NCBI GenBank assembly: GCA_030549775.1
Contig: CM060175.1
Span: forward strand, 3,410,564 to 3,474,563
DNA: 64,000 nucleotides
Source: Tamarix chinensis
Taxonomy: Eukaryota > Streptophyta > Magnoliopsida > Caryophyllales > Tamaricaceae
Direction: 5' to 3'
A program made the position numbers and the translations under genes. Below the pieces are notes generated by a model, which worked only from the letters and a program-made list of their open reading frames with translations, was not told the origin of the DNA and searched no databases. Of the stretch, positions 22,070 through 33,256 are shown in pieces (the first letter of the stretch is position 1; each line of letters starts with the position of its first letter).

Positions 22070-23230
22070 TTTCTCCCCCTTCTTTTTCTTTCTTTTCGTG
22101 CTCGAGCCAATCTCTATTTTCTTTCTTTTTCTATCCTAACTAGCCTAGTCTACTCGCCACCTTTTCTTTTCCTTCTTTCGTTCCCTAAGCTAACCCTTCT
22201 TCTTCTTCTTCTTTTCTCTCTCTTCTCCTTCCCTTCTTCGTTCTTGCTTCCCCACTAACCAATAGCCTATCCCACTTATTTCTTTATCTTTTCTCCTTCC
22301 CCTTATACCCCTGTGCACCCAAACACACCTCGACCCTTGCATCGCCCCGTTCCATACACATCTATGCCATCCTTTCCCCTTCTGGCCAAACCAAACCAAC
22401 ACGTCCCCTCCTCACATCTTTTTTCTCCTATATTTGGCTCTTGCACCATCCTTCTACCCAACCTACATGCCAACCTTCCGCCTCTGCCTCCCTATACCCT
22501 CCACCTCTACCTGCACAGTCCCTTTCCCCTATAACTTCCACCTGCCTCGTTCACACACCTAAGCACCATTCTCCACCTATTCTCATCCTTTTTATTTCTC
22601 TTCTCTTATTCCCTTTTCCTCATGCCTCTACCTCTATTTTTCTCCTCGCATACCCAGCCACCCCTACCTCCCTACATCATCATCCTATGTAGCCCCTCAC
22701 CTCCACTACTGTAGCCTCCACCATCATCATCCCCGACCACCTTGACCCTTCCCCTTCCCCTTCTTCCTTTCTTCCTCCCCTTTTCCTCCCTTCTCTACCT
22801 GCATACCATCCCCTCTGCATGTCAAGCTGCCTAACACCACTGTTGTTGTTGCCCACCATCTGTACAACCCTTATCCCAACTCTAAACACCACCCCTACAA
22901 CCTCCCTACACAACAAATCCACAACCACACCACCATCCAATCGTACCCCTACTCTACACCACCATCTATCCTTGAGTGCACCATCACCACCCAATTCTAT
23001 CCTTCATCACCATCTCCATCCATAATAACCACCATCTCATGCAACATTACTTAGCAACCACCAACACAAATACACACTTCCACCACCACCCTCCTTCTTT
23101 TCCATGCCTTCCATTTTGTTTCCTTAGCCCCCTCATTTGGCCTCACCACCATAGCCTCATCACCGCCATTACCATCCACCACCAGCCATCACCCCCACTT
23201 GGCTAACTAACCCTCCAAAAACCCTTTTTC
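22070..23230 (+). other. Pyrimidine- and CCACCA-rich block
   Basis: This C/T-rich tract (CCCCCTTCTTTTTCTTTC at its start) passes into CACCACC- and CCATC-rich sequence. Overlapping open frames on both strands (Pro/Ser/His-rich on +, Gly/Arg/Val-rich on -) are compositional and match no family. It is the mirror image of the purine-rich block at 5830-7045 and similar to 30176-30560. I consider it LTR interior, perhaps the transcribed leader of the source retroelement. Confidence 0.5.
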
Positions 23231-24619
23231 CTTAGCCCCTTAGGCTGCATGAGAAGTGTGAGTTTTATTTAAAATTCTACCCCTATTTTGACATAATGGC
23301 ATTTGTTAATTTCTTTATTCAATAAATTTTTTAATGAAAATATTATTTCATTGATTAAATATTAATATGGTAAATGTGATATTATTTTTAGGTACAAAAG
23401 TTAGATTAGTGAGGCCTATTAATTTTGATCAAGTTTTTTGATAAATTATGTTTTTGTTGAAAATTAGTTAATCTTTATAGTACGCTAAAATGTTCATATT
23501 CTGCATGATAGCACATTTAGGTTTCGATACATAAAACTTGTTAATATTTTCGTCATGTTGTAACTTTTGTACATTGCTAAAATGTTTGGACATCACATGA
23601 TAGCATATTTAGGTTTTGATATATAAAGCGTGTTAAGTATGTTCATTATATTATAACTTTTATAAACTACTAATTTTTTTAGATATCTTATGATAGCACA
23701 TTAGGGTTTTGATATGTAAATTTCATTAAGCATGATTCATTACATATAAGTATATGTTTGTTATTGTTATCATGAAAATCAAAAAAAAGGAAGCATGTTA
23801 TCCTATCTAAAATATTATGTGTATCAAAGTATGATTGAAATGGTTCTAATGTTGGGAAGATATTTTGTATGATATATACAGGTGAAAATAATAGGTTGAG
23901 CATGCTTAGATATACTTATAGCATGATTATTATCATAATCATATGCCCTAGGGGTAATTTTTTTCATTTAATCATATCATGATATTTAATCTTAATCAGA
24001 ATGCCTAATATGTTCTAACTATTATTAAGTATGGTGATACATGATTTGATATTTTAGAAACTTATGTTTCAGCATGATTATTACTATTATATTATCTAGG
24101 TGTATTTTAGTAATTTTGAGTGTACCATAATGATTATTCTAATAAATATGTCTAATATGTATTATTTATTTTTAAACATGAGAATATGTGTTATGATGTT
24201 TTAGAAATGCATGTTAGGATTTTACGTGTAAAATTACATATAAGGGCAAAATTATCATTTAGCATATCTAATAATTTAATTACATGATAAATTATTTAAT
24301 TATGGTATATTATCATTTTTATGATAATTTGACAAATAAATGGAATATGTAATGGAAATGGATGATAATGTGGTAACTTTAGCCTTAAGGGTATTTTGGT
24401 CATTTTTGACCTAAAATGCCTAAGTATGAATAATTGAGCCTTGGATAGACTTAGTAGATTTCTAATGTTGATAGTGGTATTGACCTTGTTTATGGTTATC
24501 TTAGATGTTTGGAAATGAGTAAAAATGGTTAGGAATGAAATTTTGAATCTATGTGATTAAAATGTGTTCTTGTGGTCACCATTATAAAATGCTAATATTT
24601 ATTTGAGATTGTGTGTCCT

Positions 24620-24960
24620 TCTCAATAGGGTATTGTGTTATCTTTATGTAATAGTGTGACTAGGGTACCTTTACATCCCTAGGTTGATAGTCGGTAGGAT
24701 ACTGTGTTGCCTTTGTGCATTAGTATGACTAGAGTACCTTATTATCTTTAGGTTGATATGATCTTCCTTCGAGTAACTAAAAATAGAAATGATTATTATT
24801 GAATAGAAATTAATATTGTATTGGTTGGTAGTAGCCTTTGTGCATACCTGTGGTTTGGTAATAACATTTGTGTCTACCTATGGTTTGCTAGTAGCCTTTG
24901 TACCTACATATGATGATACGAGTCTTTATGGGTCTATGCTAGTGAGCCTACCTATGCTAT
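24620..24960 (+). repeat. Minisatellite of GTAGCCTTTGTRCNTACCT-like units
   Basis: Two types of units occur. The first is GGGTATTGTGTTATCTTTAT and GGATACTGTGTTGCCTTTGT (24626, 24715), each followed by GTGACTAGGGTACC-like sequence. The second is TAGTAGCCTTTGTGCATACC, TAACATTTGTGTCTACC and TAGTAGCCTTTGTACCTAC (about 24829-24912). Its position relative to the right terminus matches the minisatellites in the 18898-20063 and 29771-33251 elements. Confidence 0.65.
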
Positions 24961-25702
24961 GATATTGGTTAGTATTGATAATGTGTTTTGTGATCATGAT
25001 TATGATTTAAAGATGATGTTGTTTCTAATTATACTGCAAAGTGTATCTCTTGGATATTCTATTGGTAAGTTTCAGTTTATTTTAGATGAACGTGCATGAC
25101 TAGTATATGGCCCTAGGTGGTTTGTGGTTATATGAATGATTATCGTATTTTAATGAATATATGTATAATTAAATTTTCATATATTGTTGTGATGCATTTT
25201 ATGTGCTCCATGAGGACTTTTCATATTATTTTTGTATAATGGGTTACTCAATACAGTTGTACTAAACGTTTTCTTTTCATAGGTCCCTGCTTATTCAATG
25301 TGCAGTGGCCTTTGTAGGTTAGTTTACAAGATCGGTTGAAGGCTATTAATTGAGTTAAGAGTTTTGGGTTATCTGGTGTTTTCCCGATATCTTTTGATCT
25401 GAAAGAATTTGTATTCTTAATGTCTTTATGTATTTCCTTTCACTAACATTTTGTAACCACTAACAATTGGTTCTATTTGAAATAATGTTAAATTACTTTA
25501 GCTCTCTTACTACTCTAATTCATAACTGTATTATCAATTTAATTGGAGTAATGCTTTTAGCTTTAGCACTTAGTAATAGAGTAATAGAGGAAACTAGATT
25601 TGTACCAAGTGTGGTGGTAAAACTTCACAATTTACTATTTTAACTTCCACAATTAAATGTTTAAACAAGATTTTTTTGGTTTGTAAATCTGAGGGCGTTA
25701 CA

Positions 25703-25930
25703 TGACCCAACCTGGTAAATTAACCTAATACAACTTGGATCTGCAATGACCCAAACCAAAATTGAACCTGACCCAAAAATTAAGATAACCTAAAATGACC
25801 CAAATCTAAAATGACCTGACCCAACCCACAAGCGACCCATAAATAACCCAACCCAAAAATGACCAGCCTTGCTATAACCCAACCTTAATCCAACCTGCCC
25901 AATCTAATTTCCACCTATAAATACAAATAA
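25703..25930. repeat. Degenerate TGACCCAA repeat, right part
   Basis: Dense TGACCCAA, GACCTGACCCAA and AACCCAACC words occur here. It is the continuation of the 20740-21325 repeat, separated by the hAT-like MITE and the long LTR-like element. Confidence 0.65.
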
Positions 25931-25985
25931 CATCCTCTTTTGACAACCTCACAAATGTCAATCCCTAAAGCTTGGTAATGATATA

Positions 25986-26224
25986 CTCTCTCCAAATAAA
26001 AAAGGAAGTCATTCTAGTAATTTGGATACTTTTTAAGGAAGTAATAAAAATAGTCTTAAAATTACACTTACACCCTTCATTGAAAAATAATAAAGTATTT
26101 AATGTGTATATGATAAAAAAAGTGAGAGTAAAAATAGAAACTAGACTTTGACTATTCTAAAATGACTTTCTTTTTTCTACAAAAATTTATTGATAGAATG
26201 ACTTTGTTTTTAATACAGAGGAAG
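25986..26224. mobile_element. Stowaway-like MITE
   Basis: The left end CTCTCTCCAAATAAAAAAGG and following AAGTCATTCT match the reverse complement of the right end (CTTCCTCTGTATTAAAAACA, then AAGTCATTCT) over about 30 bases. TA dinucleotides flank both sides (25984-25985 and 26225-26226), the target duplication of Tc1/mariner elements. CTCYCTCC-type ends are typical of plant Stowaway MITEs. Length is about 239 bases, non-coding. Confidence 0.8.
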
Positions 26225-26225
26225 T

Positions 26226-26226
<1 letters not shown>

Positions 26227-26269
<43 letters not shown>
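26227..26269. repeat. (TC)n(AC)n compound microsatellite
   Basis: About 11 TC units pass directly into about 10 AC units. It sits against the Stowaway-like MITE on one side and the truncated gypsy fragment on the other. Confidence 0.97.
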
Positions 26270-27394
26270 AAGACTATCTCAGTTGGCATTATGTAATATG
26301 GTACCTTCAATGCAGTCTTTCTCCTTGGTAGAAGGTTAATTGTTAAAATAATCTTGGACATGAGTGAAATATCTATAATCTTATTCAGGAACACATATGG
26401 AAAATCTCACACCACCAAAATATCCTCTATCATCGTCTCATCAACTTCTAATTCCCAATCACTGCACATGTAAAGTAGATAATCCTATTGTACTAGGGTA
26501 TTGAGTGTCATAATAGACATGATCCTCACTAATAGCATAGGCTTGCGTATCTGCTAAGAGACCTTAAAACCTTTTTATCCCTTAATAACCATGAGATTCT
26601 ATGCGTAACCTATTATTCTTGGATATCTCAATAGGATATCCATCCCCAAAATGACATTGAAGTCTTGTAACTCAAGATTCATGAGGTGTATAGATAACTT
26701 AACACCATCATTGACCAAGTCCACACATCTATATATCCTAGTATATGCAATATTATCCCAAAACATGAACAGAATAGATTTAACTATATAATTATATGGA
26801 GGCATAACAACTCTAGTTACAAAAGTAGTAGACATAAATAAAAAATGATGCACTTGAATCAAAGAGTACACATGATGGCAAGGAAGTGATAGTAAGTGCA
26901 CTCTTGATGACATTTGCATGTCATTTAGCCTCTATTTGGTTCATGACATTTAAGTGAATGTCCACTGGTAGTCTTGCTACACCACCAATCCCTTACCATG
27001 TTGGAATGTATGATGCTTTAAAGCTTTCTTCTCTTTAGTCTCATTGGCCATGTTTATCTATTTGCTAAGTCATTTGGCCTATGGTGGATGTATCATTGTA
27101 CCTTATGAATGGATCTAGTTTTGCTAGACACTAACCTTGATCGTGTGGCACTCAAGCTACATGTGCCTAATATGCCATATATATGGCACCTGACCTATTA
27201 TATAAAGCACCATTTATAGTAAAAATGTCTCTTAGATCATGCTTAGCTAAAATTTCCTTTATATTATGGTGCAAACCCATTTGATGACTAGCCCCACTTG
27301 AGAACTGGTTCTTTCTACCTAGGCATTGTCCTCCCTCAAACCACATATTATACCCTAATAGTGCATTCCTTCCCTAAATGATCTACGTTGCCTA
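26270..27394 (-). pseudogene. Ty3/gypsy gag-protease-RT-junction fragment (element C, Tekay/Del-like)
   Basis: On the minus strand a decayed zinc knuckle (C-x3-G...C near 27180) precedes a retropepsin region. The clearest part is LELQDFNVILGMDILLRYPR (about 26672-26613), equivalent to the conserved (D)FDVILGMDWL motif. After several stops the frame continues with DFPYVF (about 26395) and TINLLPRRKTALKVPYYIMP (about 26340-26281), which is the protease-RT linker before the RT domain. The fragment is truncated by the microsatellite at 26270 and interrupted at 27394 by an LTR-like element starting TGTAACACCCCC. The phrasing fits Tekay/Del rather than elements A and B. Confidence 0.8.
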
Positions 27395-29770
27395 TGTAAC
27401 ACCCCCATTTTTTTTACTCTCATTAAATTTAATTTTTAAAAAATAATGTGGAAGCAAACATAAAAAGAGTAATGCTATCACCACACCTAATATAAGACAA
27501 ATGTACATCATCTATCTCATATTAAATGTGAGGCTAAAAACCTTTACAATAAAACCTAAAATAATAATGGTTCCAAAATACGGGACCAAATCATCACTGA
27601 TAAAGAAAAGTTAGAAAATATCTAAAGTCGTTGCTAATAAAGTTGGTGGAAACTGAGTGAAATAAATCTAAAATTTCAAAATCTTAATCAAGCGACAGAA
27701 ATATAAATGACCATTAACAAGACCAAATTAAATATATAATAAAACTTCTAAAAAACATAAAATATCTAAAATAGTTAAAGAATTCCTTGAGGGATAAAAA
27801 CTTTAGTTCACCTATCTCTTAGCTAGAACCACTAATCATAGTTGAATTAAATTAGAGTACCCACACACAAACACCTAAAGTTCTAAGTAAACCGCACTCA
27901 ACACATGTTAATACACATGCACACATTTCAACATTTGATCTTTACACAAGGGAAATAAAGCATTTATTAATATGCAATGTTGTAAAAAAAACACTTATGA
28001 CATGCTTACAAATATTCATTTGGCCATGGAAAAAAAAGTAAAACATGAAGAACATGCTATCATATAAGATTGTAGAAAGTTGATCAATTCACTAGGTAAG
28101 ATTAAAATATATAAGATAACATGACCCTAGATCAATGCATAACCTTAGATAAGCATGAATTCCCAACTAAACATGATAAATGTAGATAATAATATGAAAA
28201 TTAAGATGTTAGAGATTATTATGGGTGAAATTATGACATGTATAAGAGTTCAAGAATCATTATTGAATATGGTATATGAGCATGAATTTTTTGTGAAAAC
28301 ATTTTGCACATGACATAGCACAATAAGTAAATTATAAACAACAAAAGGATTCACAACCCACATGAGAAAATCATAAACATTAGCATATCTTATAAGAAAT
28401 ATAACAAAATACATAAGGAAATGAGTTCACAAAATAACATGGTATGATATGGGGAGAAGGGGACATGTAATAATATATGAACATGGAATCACAGGATCAT
28501 ATGCAATAACATAAGAAACATGTGACTAGGGTAATAGGAGCAAGGTAAGAAATATATGATGGTATATAAACCATATATGATCATCTTAATGCAGATGATA
28601 ATATATAAAATGTGATATTATCATAATCCATTCATTAGTAAAAATTCTAAAACCTTTTCTCATACTTAAGAAAATGAGGAAATAATGAAGAATCACTAGC
28701 TATAAGAATCCACAAAACGCTGTCCTAGATTATTGATGGCAAACATAGATACTAAGTTAGCAATTCATCAAATAGAGGAAATTAATAGAAAATAAGTAAA
28801 GTTTATAAAAAGAAAATAACTTAAACATTTATGGTTTACAACCTAAAGCATCAAACCAATTAATTTTAGAGAATTGATCCAAAAAGATAAGTTAAAAATA
28901 CAATTTAATTATTCTTAAATCAAAACTCATGGGTCAATTGAGTAAAAAAAATCAAGTACATTCTATGAGAGGAGTAAGAGAGAGGTTCTTTTGTCCATTT
29001 TAGAGAAATTTCATACCCTAAGATGTAATTATTTTGATCATTAATGAATATTCTTGCTTTTCAAAAAATAAAATAAAATCAAACATAATTAAATTACAAA
29101 AAATCATTCCCAAAATTTAGGGTTTTAAGCCTAAAATACGAATCGCTAAAAACCAAATCAATTAATTCTAATAATAGGTGTGAGAAAAAAAAATTAAGGC
29201 CATTTCAAATAATTTTATAAAATTAGTTTCAAAAGAAACAACTATACAAATAACTAATTTTATAATTTCTTTTTCAAAGTTAGGGTTTTAAGGCCAAAAT
29301 GCAATTCAATCATGTTTTATTAATTTATTTAAATTGAAGGTTTAGAAATACAATTGGATATATTTTATAACATATTATATAAAAAATTGATCAAAACAAA
29401 AAATGAAAGGCCTAATTTAACACAATTAGGGTTTTTGGACTTAGAATGTAAATTAGGCCAAATTTTGCTAAAACATTTAAACTTTTGGTTGAAAAATGAA
29501 ATTAACATATTCTAATATAAATTGTAAAATCAATTTAATAAAATAACCTAAGGATCAATCAAATTAAAAACTTATAAAAGTGTTGACCTAAAGATTCAAT
29601 GTTAATTGATTTCACACAAAATTCTTAAATTAACACTTCCAACATGAAATTATACAAATTTCAAAGTATATTATATAATTAATTTATCCAAATAGCTTAA
29701 TCAAATAAATTTGAACCATCCAGACATAACAGGATTAAAAATATAAATTCATCAAATCTAACATACATAT
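27395..29770. mobile_element. LTR-like element, left part (outer element of a nest)
   Basis: It begins TGTAACACCCCCATTTTTTT at 27395, directly breaking gypsy element C, and is preceded by GCCTA. The first 100 bases (ATAATGTGGAAGC, then GTAATGCTATCACCACACC) match the family end seen inverted at 33251. It is interrupted at 29770 by the bounded element 29771-33251 and probably continues from 33257. I did not find its right end with a GCCTA duplication. The sequence is AT-rich and non-coding. Confidence 0.55.
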
Positions 29771-29884
29771 TGTAATACCTCATCCAAGAATCCTTCAAAT
29801 TGTATTTAGAATTATGTTGATATAAAAGAAATGAGTTTTAGTTTTAAAATAGGCTTGAAATTATAACAAGAATGTGGATTTCAA

Positions 29885-29995
29885 GTATACCGATTGACTG
29901 GTTTACATAACTGATCAACTAGTGTGCTGGGAAAATTTATATTCTTATCCTAGACAAACTAATCGACTACTTTGCCCAAACCGATTCACTAGTTT
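29885..29995. repeat. Palindromic minisatellite, short block
   Basis: Units such as ACCGATTGACTGGTTT, AACTGATCAACTAGTG, AACTAATCGACTACTTTG and AACCGATTCACTAGTTTG share the accRrtYgactggtt core with the other blocks. Confidence 0.65.
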
Positions 29996-30175
29996 GCTTG
30001 TAATTTCATATCCATTTTTATTTTAATTTGAATTTTTCTCTAATGATTAAGAAAATTTCTAATTTGGGTTTAATTATGCTAATAAGCATGTTTTAGTACT
30101 TTGGGATTATTTTTATAATAATTAGATCATTAAATAATATTAATTAGTAATTTTTTTCCTAAAAGATACTTTTGG

Positions 30176-30560
30176 AGGCAAGCCTCCCCTTTTTCTTTTC
30201 CCCCACCTCTCCCTCTCTTTTTTGTCACATGGGGCTTTGCGCTTGACTTTGTGCACCCATCCCTGACTTGCCAACCTACTACCATGCCTATCCCTGACTA
30301 CACTCAACCGGCTGCCCATTACTCCATCAAGTCAGCCCTCACTTCTTGGCTTGCCCACACTCAACCTCAATAGTCTCATCCCCCTTTTCCATAAGAATGT
30401 CAACAAGTTTGCTCCTATACTTCTCATTTACTGATCCATTATCATTCCTCACTTGTGTTCTTGCTCTCGACTCATTTCTCCTTGTGGAAATTTCACTAAG
30501 TGTTGAGCACCTTTCCATTTTCCCCTCTTCTTCCTTCTATTGAGAAAAAATAGAGGTTCC
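30176..30560 (+). other. Pyrimidine-rich block inside LTR-like element
   Basis: CCTCCCCTTTTTCTTTTCCC-type sequence is followed by CTTGCCAACC and ACTTCTTGGC words. It corresponds in position to 22070-23230 of the sister element. A 65-codon frame here (30346-30543) has no family resemblance. Confidence 0.5.
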
Positions 30561-31199
30561 CTCTATCTTTCTTCTTTGATCTTATAGGAATTGTGTTTAT
30601 CTTCTTCTAGTATTGGTTTTAGTTTTGTCTTGTTTTCATTAAGCAAGGAAAAATTAAGGGTGAGAAAAGTTTAAGATTTCAACTTCTCTTTTGACACTCT
30701 ATTTTTGGTGTAAAGGTGGTGTTTTGTGCCTCTCTTATTCTTATAATTTTCTTAGTTTTTAACAAATTTTTGGAATATGATTTTAATGTTTTTTTTTTAC
30801 TTTGATTCTCTTAGGAGTCAAAGTTCTGCTAGATAAGATATCCAGTAGGAGTTTTATGCTAGAAGCATTGATTCTAGGTAAGCCATTCTTATATATAACA
30901 TAATTAGGTTATGTGGTATATTGGGATTCCATGTGTTAGTGTTTATATGAGTAGGATCTAATTATGTTACATGTCATGAGCATGTGGTATAATTCTCTTC
31001 AAGTAAGTGTTTTTGAGTTTCTCTGATTTTAAGCATAAAATGGGTTGTTTGAGCATGATTTTTTTAAAAATATGTACATTACCTTATATCCATGTGATTC
31101 TATGTGTGCAACATGTATTTTTATGTGTGTTTTGACATATAAGCATGCTATAGTTAATATGGTAAAGTGTGGTAAATTTTGGTGTGTGTTTCACAAGTC

Positions 31200-31620
31200 T
31201 AGGTAGTGTTTTACCTAGACTAATCCATCGATTACTCGAACCCATCGACTGGCTTTGCGAGTAGTCAAATGGTTTGGAGTTTTGGATCGATTGGTCACAA
31301 GATCAGTAAATTGGTTTGGTAAACCAATCCACTGGTTTTAATGAATAATCGATTGGTTGGTCAAACCCATCAACTAGTGTCCCTACAAACTAAAATGGTT
31401 TGGTCTCTCCTTAAACCCATTGACTATTTAGACCAAACTAGTAAACTAGTTACTATGACCAGTTGATTGGTTAGTTAAACCCATAAATTAATTTTTCTAC
31501 AAGCCAAAATGAGTTGGTTCTTGCTTAGGCTCATTGATTGGTTGGTCCAAACTAGTTGATTGATTCATATGAACAGTCGATCGATGAGGCCAACCAGTCA
31601 ACTGGTACTCTAGTTTTGTT
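31200..31620. repeat. Palindromic minisatellite, largest block
   Basis: About 15 imperfect units occur, including ATCGACTGGCTTTG, CCAATCCACTGGTTTT, AATCGATTGGTTGGTC, ACCAGTTGATTGGTTAG and ACCAGTCAACTGGT. Many are self-complementary around a TCGA, TTGA or TCAA centre. The spacing is 20-40 bases. Confidence 0.75.
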
Positions 31621-32079
31621 TTGGTCTAGATCTAGCTAGAAAGTGACTATTTTTTTTATTTTTTTATAATTTTAGGCACTTTGTGTTGATTCAATAGTTT
31701 AACTATGATTTACCTGAATTAATATGAACCACTATGATGGTAATTGAGACTTGATTTTGGCTAAGTTTGTTGTTATCTCTAAACACCCAATTGGTGGCTT
31801 TTATGCCTTGTGGATGAGTTTGGTGTCATCTTTAAATACCCAAATGGTGGCTTTAATGCCTCATGATTTGTTTGGTATTATCACTTGGACAAACCTAATT
31901 TGGTTATGTGTGGATTTTGTTATGATTTGTGATATTACTTATACATAAATTAATGGTTTAAGATTTCGTTCAAGTATTTTTCTCTTGATCTTAAGGTAGC
32001 TACTAGGAGTTAGTGGGTGGGTCACCCTTTGTTATTTATCTTTCACTCAATACCAATTTCCTTCTTTATTGGGTTGTAG

Positions 32080-32480
32080 TCAGTAATGGGTGTGTGCATA
32101 TCTTTGAGGTATAAGATTATATTATGGCAGGTTGGTATGACATTTGTGTCCAGTATAGGTGGGTAAGGTATCCTAGTACAATCCACTTAGCACATCATAT
32201 TGTCCATTGCTTAGGCAAGTGAGGTATCCCAACCTTTTATCCCTCACAGCAGAGACATTCAAGGTGTGGTGGGTGAGGTATCACATTACAGGCCCCCTTG
32301 GTATACTTTGACCATGTGTGGTGGGTATGGTATCCTAATTTGTGGCAGGTACACTCGATGTGTGGTAGGTGTGGTATCCTCAAAAAAAGCTGCTTTGATA
32401 TATCTTGACCTTATGTGATGGGTGTAGTATCCCATTATAATTATCTTATGCTGCCATGACTTTTGTTCATGGTGGAGAAC
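32080..32480 (+). repeat. GTGGTGGGTRWGGTATCC minisatellite
   Basis: At least six units of the form GTGGTGGGTATGGTATCC or GGTGTGGTATCC recur at 50-70 base spacing (32160, 32218, 32267, 32317, 32362, 32415 approx.). Each is followed by variable sequence with ACCTTGATATAC-like words. It occupies the same place relative to the right end as the minisatellites in the sister elements. Confidence 0.75.
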
Positions 32481-33256
32481 TGGGTGTGGTTGAATGAACT
32501 ATCTTACAAACCAGAACTTGTGTGGTTACTAAAGGAAGAATTCTAATATGGTTTACATTTTATGAATCATATGTATTAATGTATTTTTATACTTCCATGA
32601 TTTCCATGCAAGCATGCTATACTGTATTTGAGTTGTATCATTATAATATCACCATGTTGTTATGTGACTTTAATGTGATGCATGAGCCTTACCATATTTT
32701 AGGTAATGTGCTTTACTAGTACTTCACCTTACTAATACTACACTTGTGTGATAACTGTGATGACTCAGCTTATGGTTTGGGGAGTGGAGGATGATTTGTA
32801 GGGTTATGATTCTTAGTTAGAATATGCTAAGGGTGATGATGTGGGTCAATAGTGGGCCATTACTTGAGGATTCGAGGTTTATGATTGTGCCCAAGAGTTA
32901 GGTTATTTGGTTATTAATATTTTACCCACTGCATTAGGATGTTTTTTTTTGTTTTTTTTTTCAGTTATTTAAACTCTTGGATTAGATTTCTATATTTGAT
33001 TTTGTAAAACTATTAAGTTTAGTCTATCTATGATGTAGTTCTAGTATTTATTACTTGTGTTCTTACATTATTATTATGATCACGCATTCTTTTGTTCCTG
33101 GTTCCATTTTGCCTAGTATCAGTCATGGGTTAGGTAATGATCATACTTTCTCATGGTTGGCGTTGTTATAACATTATCTAGTTTTATTTTTCAATCACTT
33201 CCGCATTATCTTAAAACAAAATTTTCTAGTTTAAAAATTGGGGGTGTTACACATAT

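Larger units (their letters stand above)
21826..25702 (+). mobile_element. Long solo-LTR-like element (3.9 kb) with near-perfect target duplication
   Basis: The left end AATAATACCCCACAATATT (21826) is a degraded TGTAATACCCC start, and the right end is GAGGGCGTTACA (25702). Flanks are CGACC (21821-21825) and TGACC (25703-25707), four of five identical, the difference being a C-to-T at a CpG. Both flanks are the same ACCCAA repeat, as expected for an insertion. The interior order is pyrimidine-rich block (22070-23230), AT-rich DNA, then minisatellite (24620-24960) and terminus. The last 100 bases (CCAAGTGTGGTGGTAA) resemble the matching parts of the 18898-20063 element. No coding sequence was found. 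Confidence 0.75.
29771..33251 (+). mobile_element. Long solo-LTR-like element (3.5 kb) with perfect 5-bp target duplication
   Basis: The left end TGTAATACCTCATCCAAG (29771) and right end TTGGGGGTGTTACA (33251) are flanked by identical CATAT (29766-29770 and 33252-33256). The interior order is palindromic minisatellite (29885-29995), pyrimidine-rich block (30176-30560), larger palindromic minisatellite (31200-31620), second minisatellite (32080-32480), terminus. No protein-coding sequence was recognised. The size and ends fit a solo LTR of a large-LTR gypsy family such as Tekay/Del, which is an inference. It lies inside another member of the same family. Confidence 0.8.

Noticed and set aside
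22190..23206. Pro/Ser/His-rich and Gly/Arg-rich frames, possible cell-wall protein
   Set aside because: They are compositional frames in a pyrimidine-rich tract inside a bounded LTR-like element, with no signal peptide or repeat motif of extensins.
31200..31620. Regular repeats that might suggest a CRISPR array
   Set aside because: Units and spacings are irregular, units are themselves palindromic and diverged, there are no cas genes, and the DNA is plant nuclear.
27395..33251. One 5.9-kb element from TGTAACACCCCC (27395) to GGGTGTTACA (33251)
   Set aside because: The ends resemble each other, but flanking bases GCCTA and CATAT differ. The right end pairs perfectly with the start at 29771, so two nested elements are the better reading.
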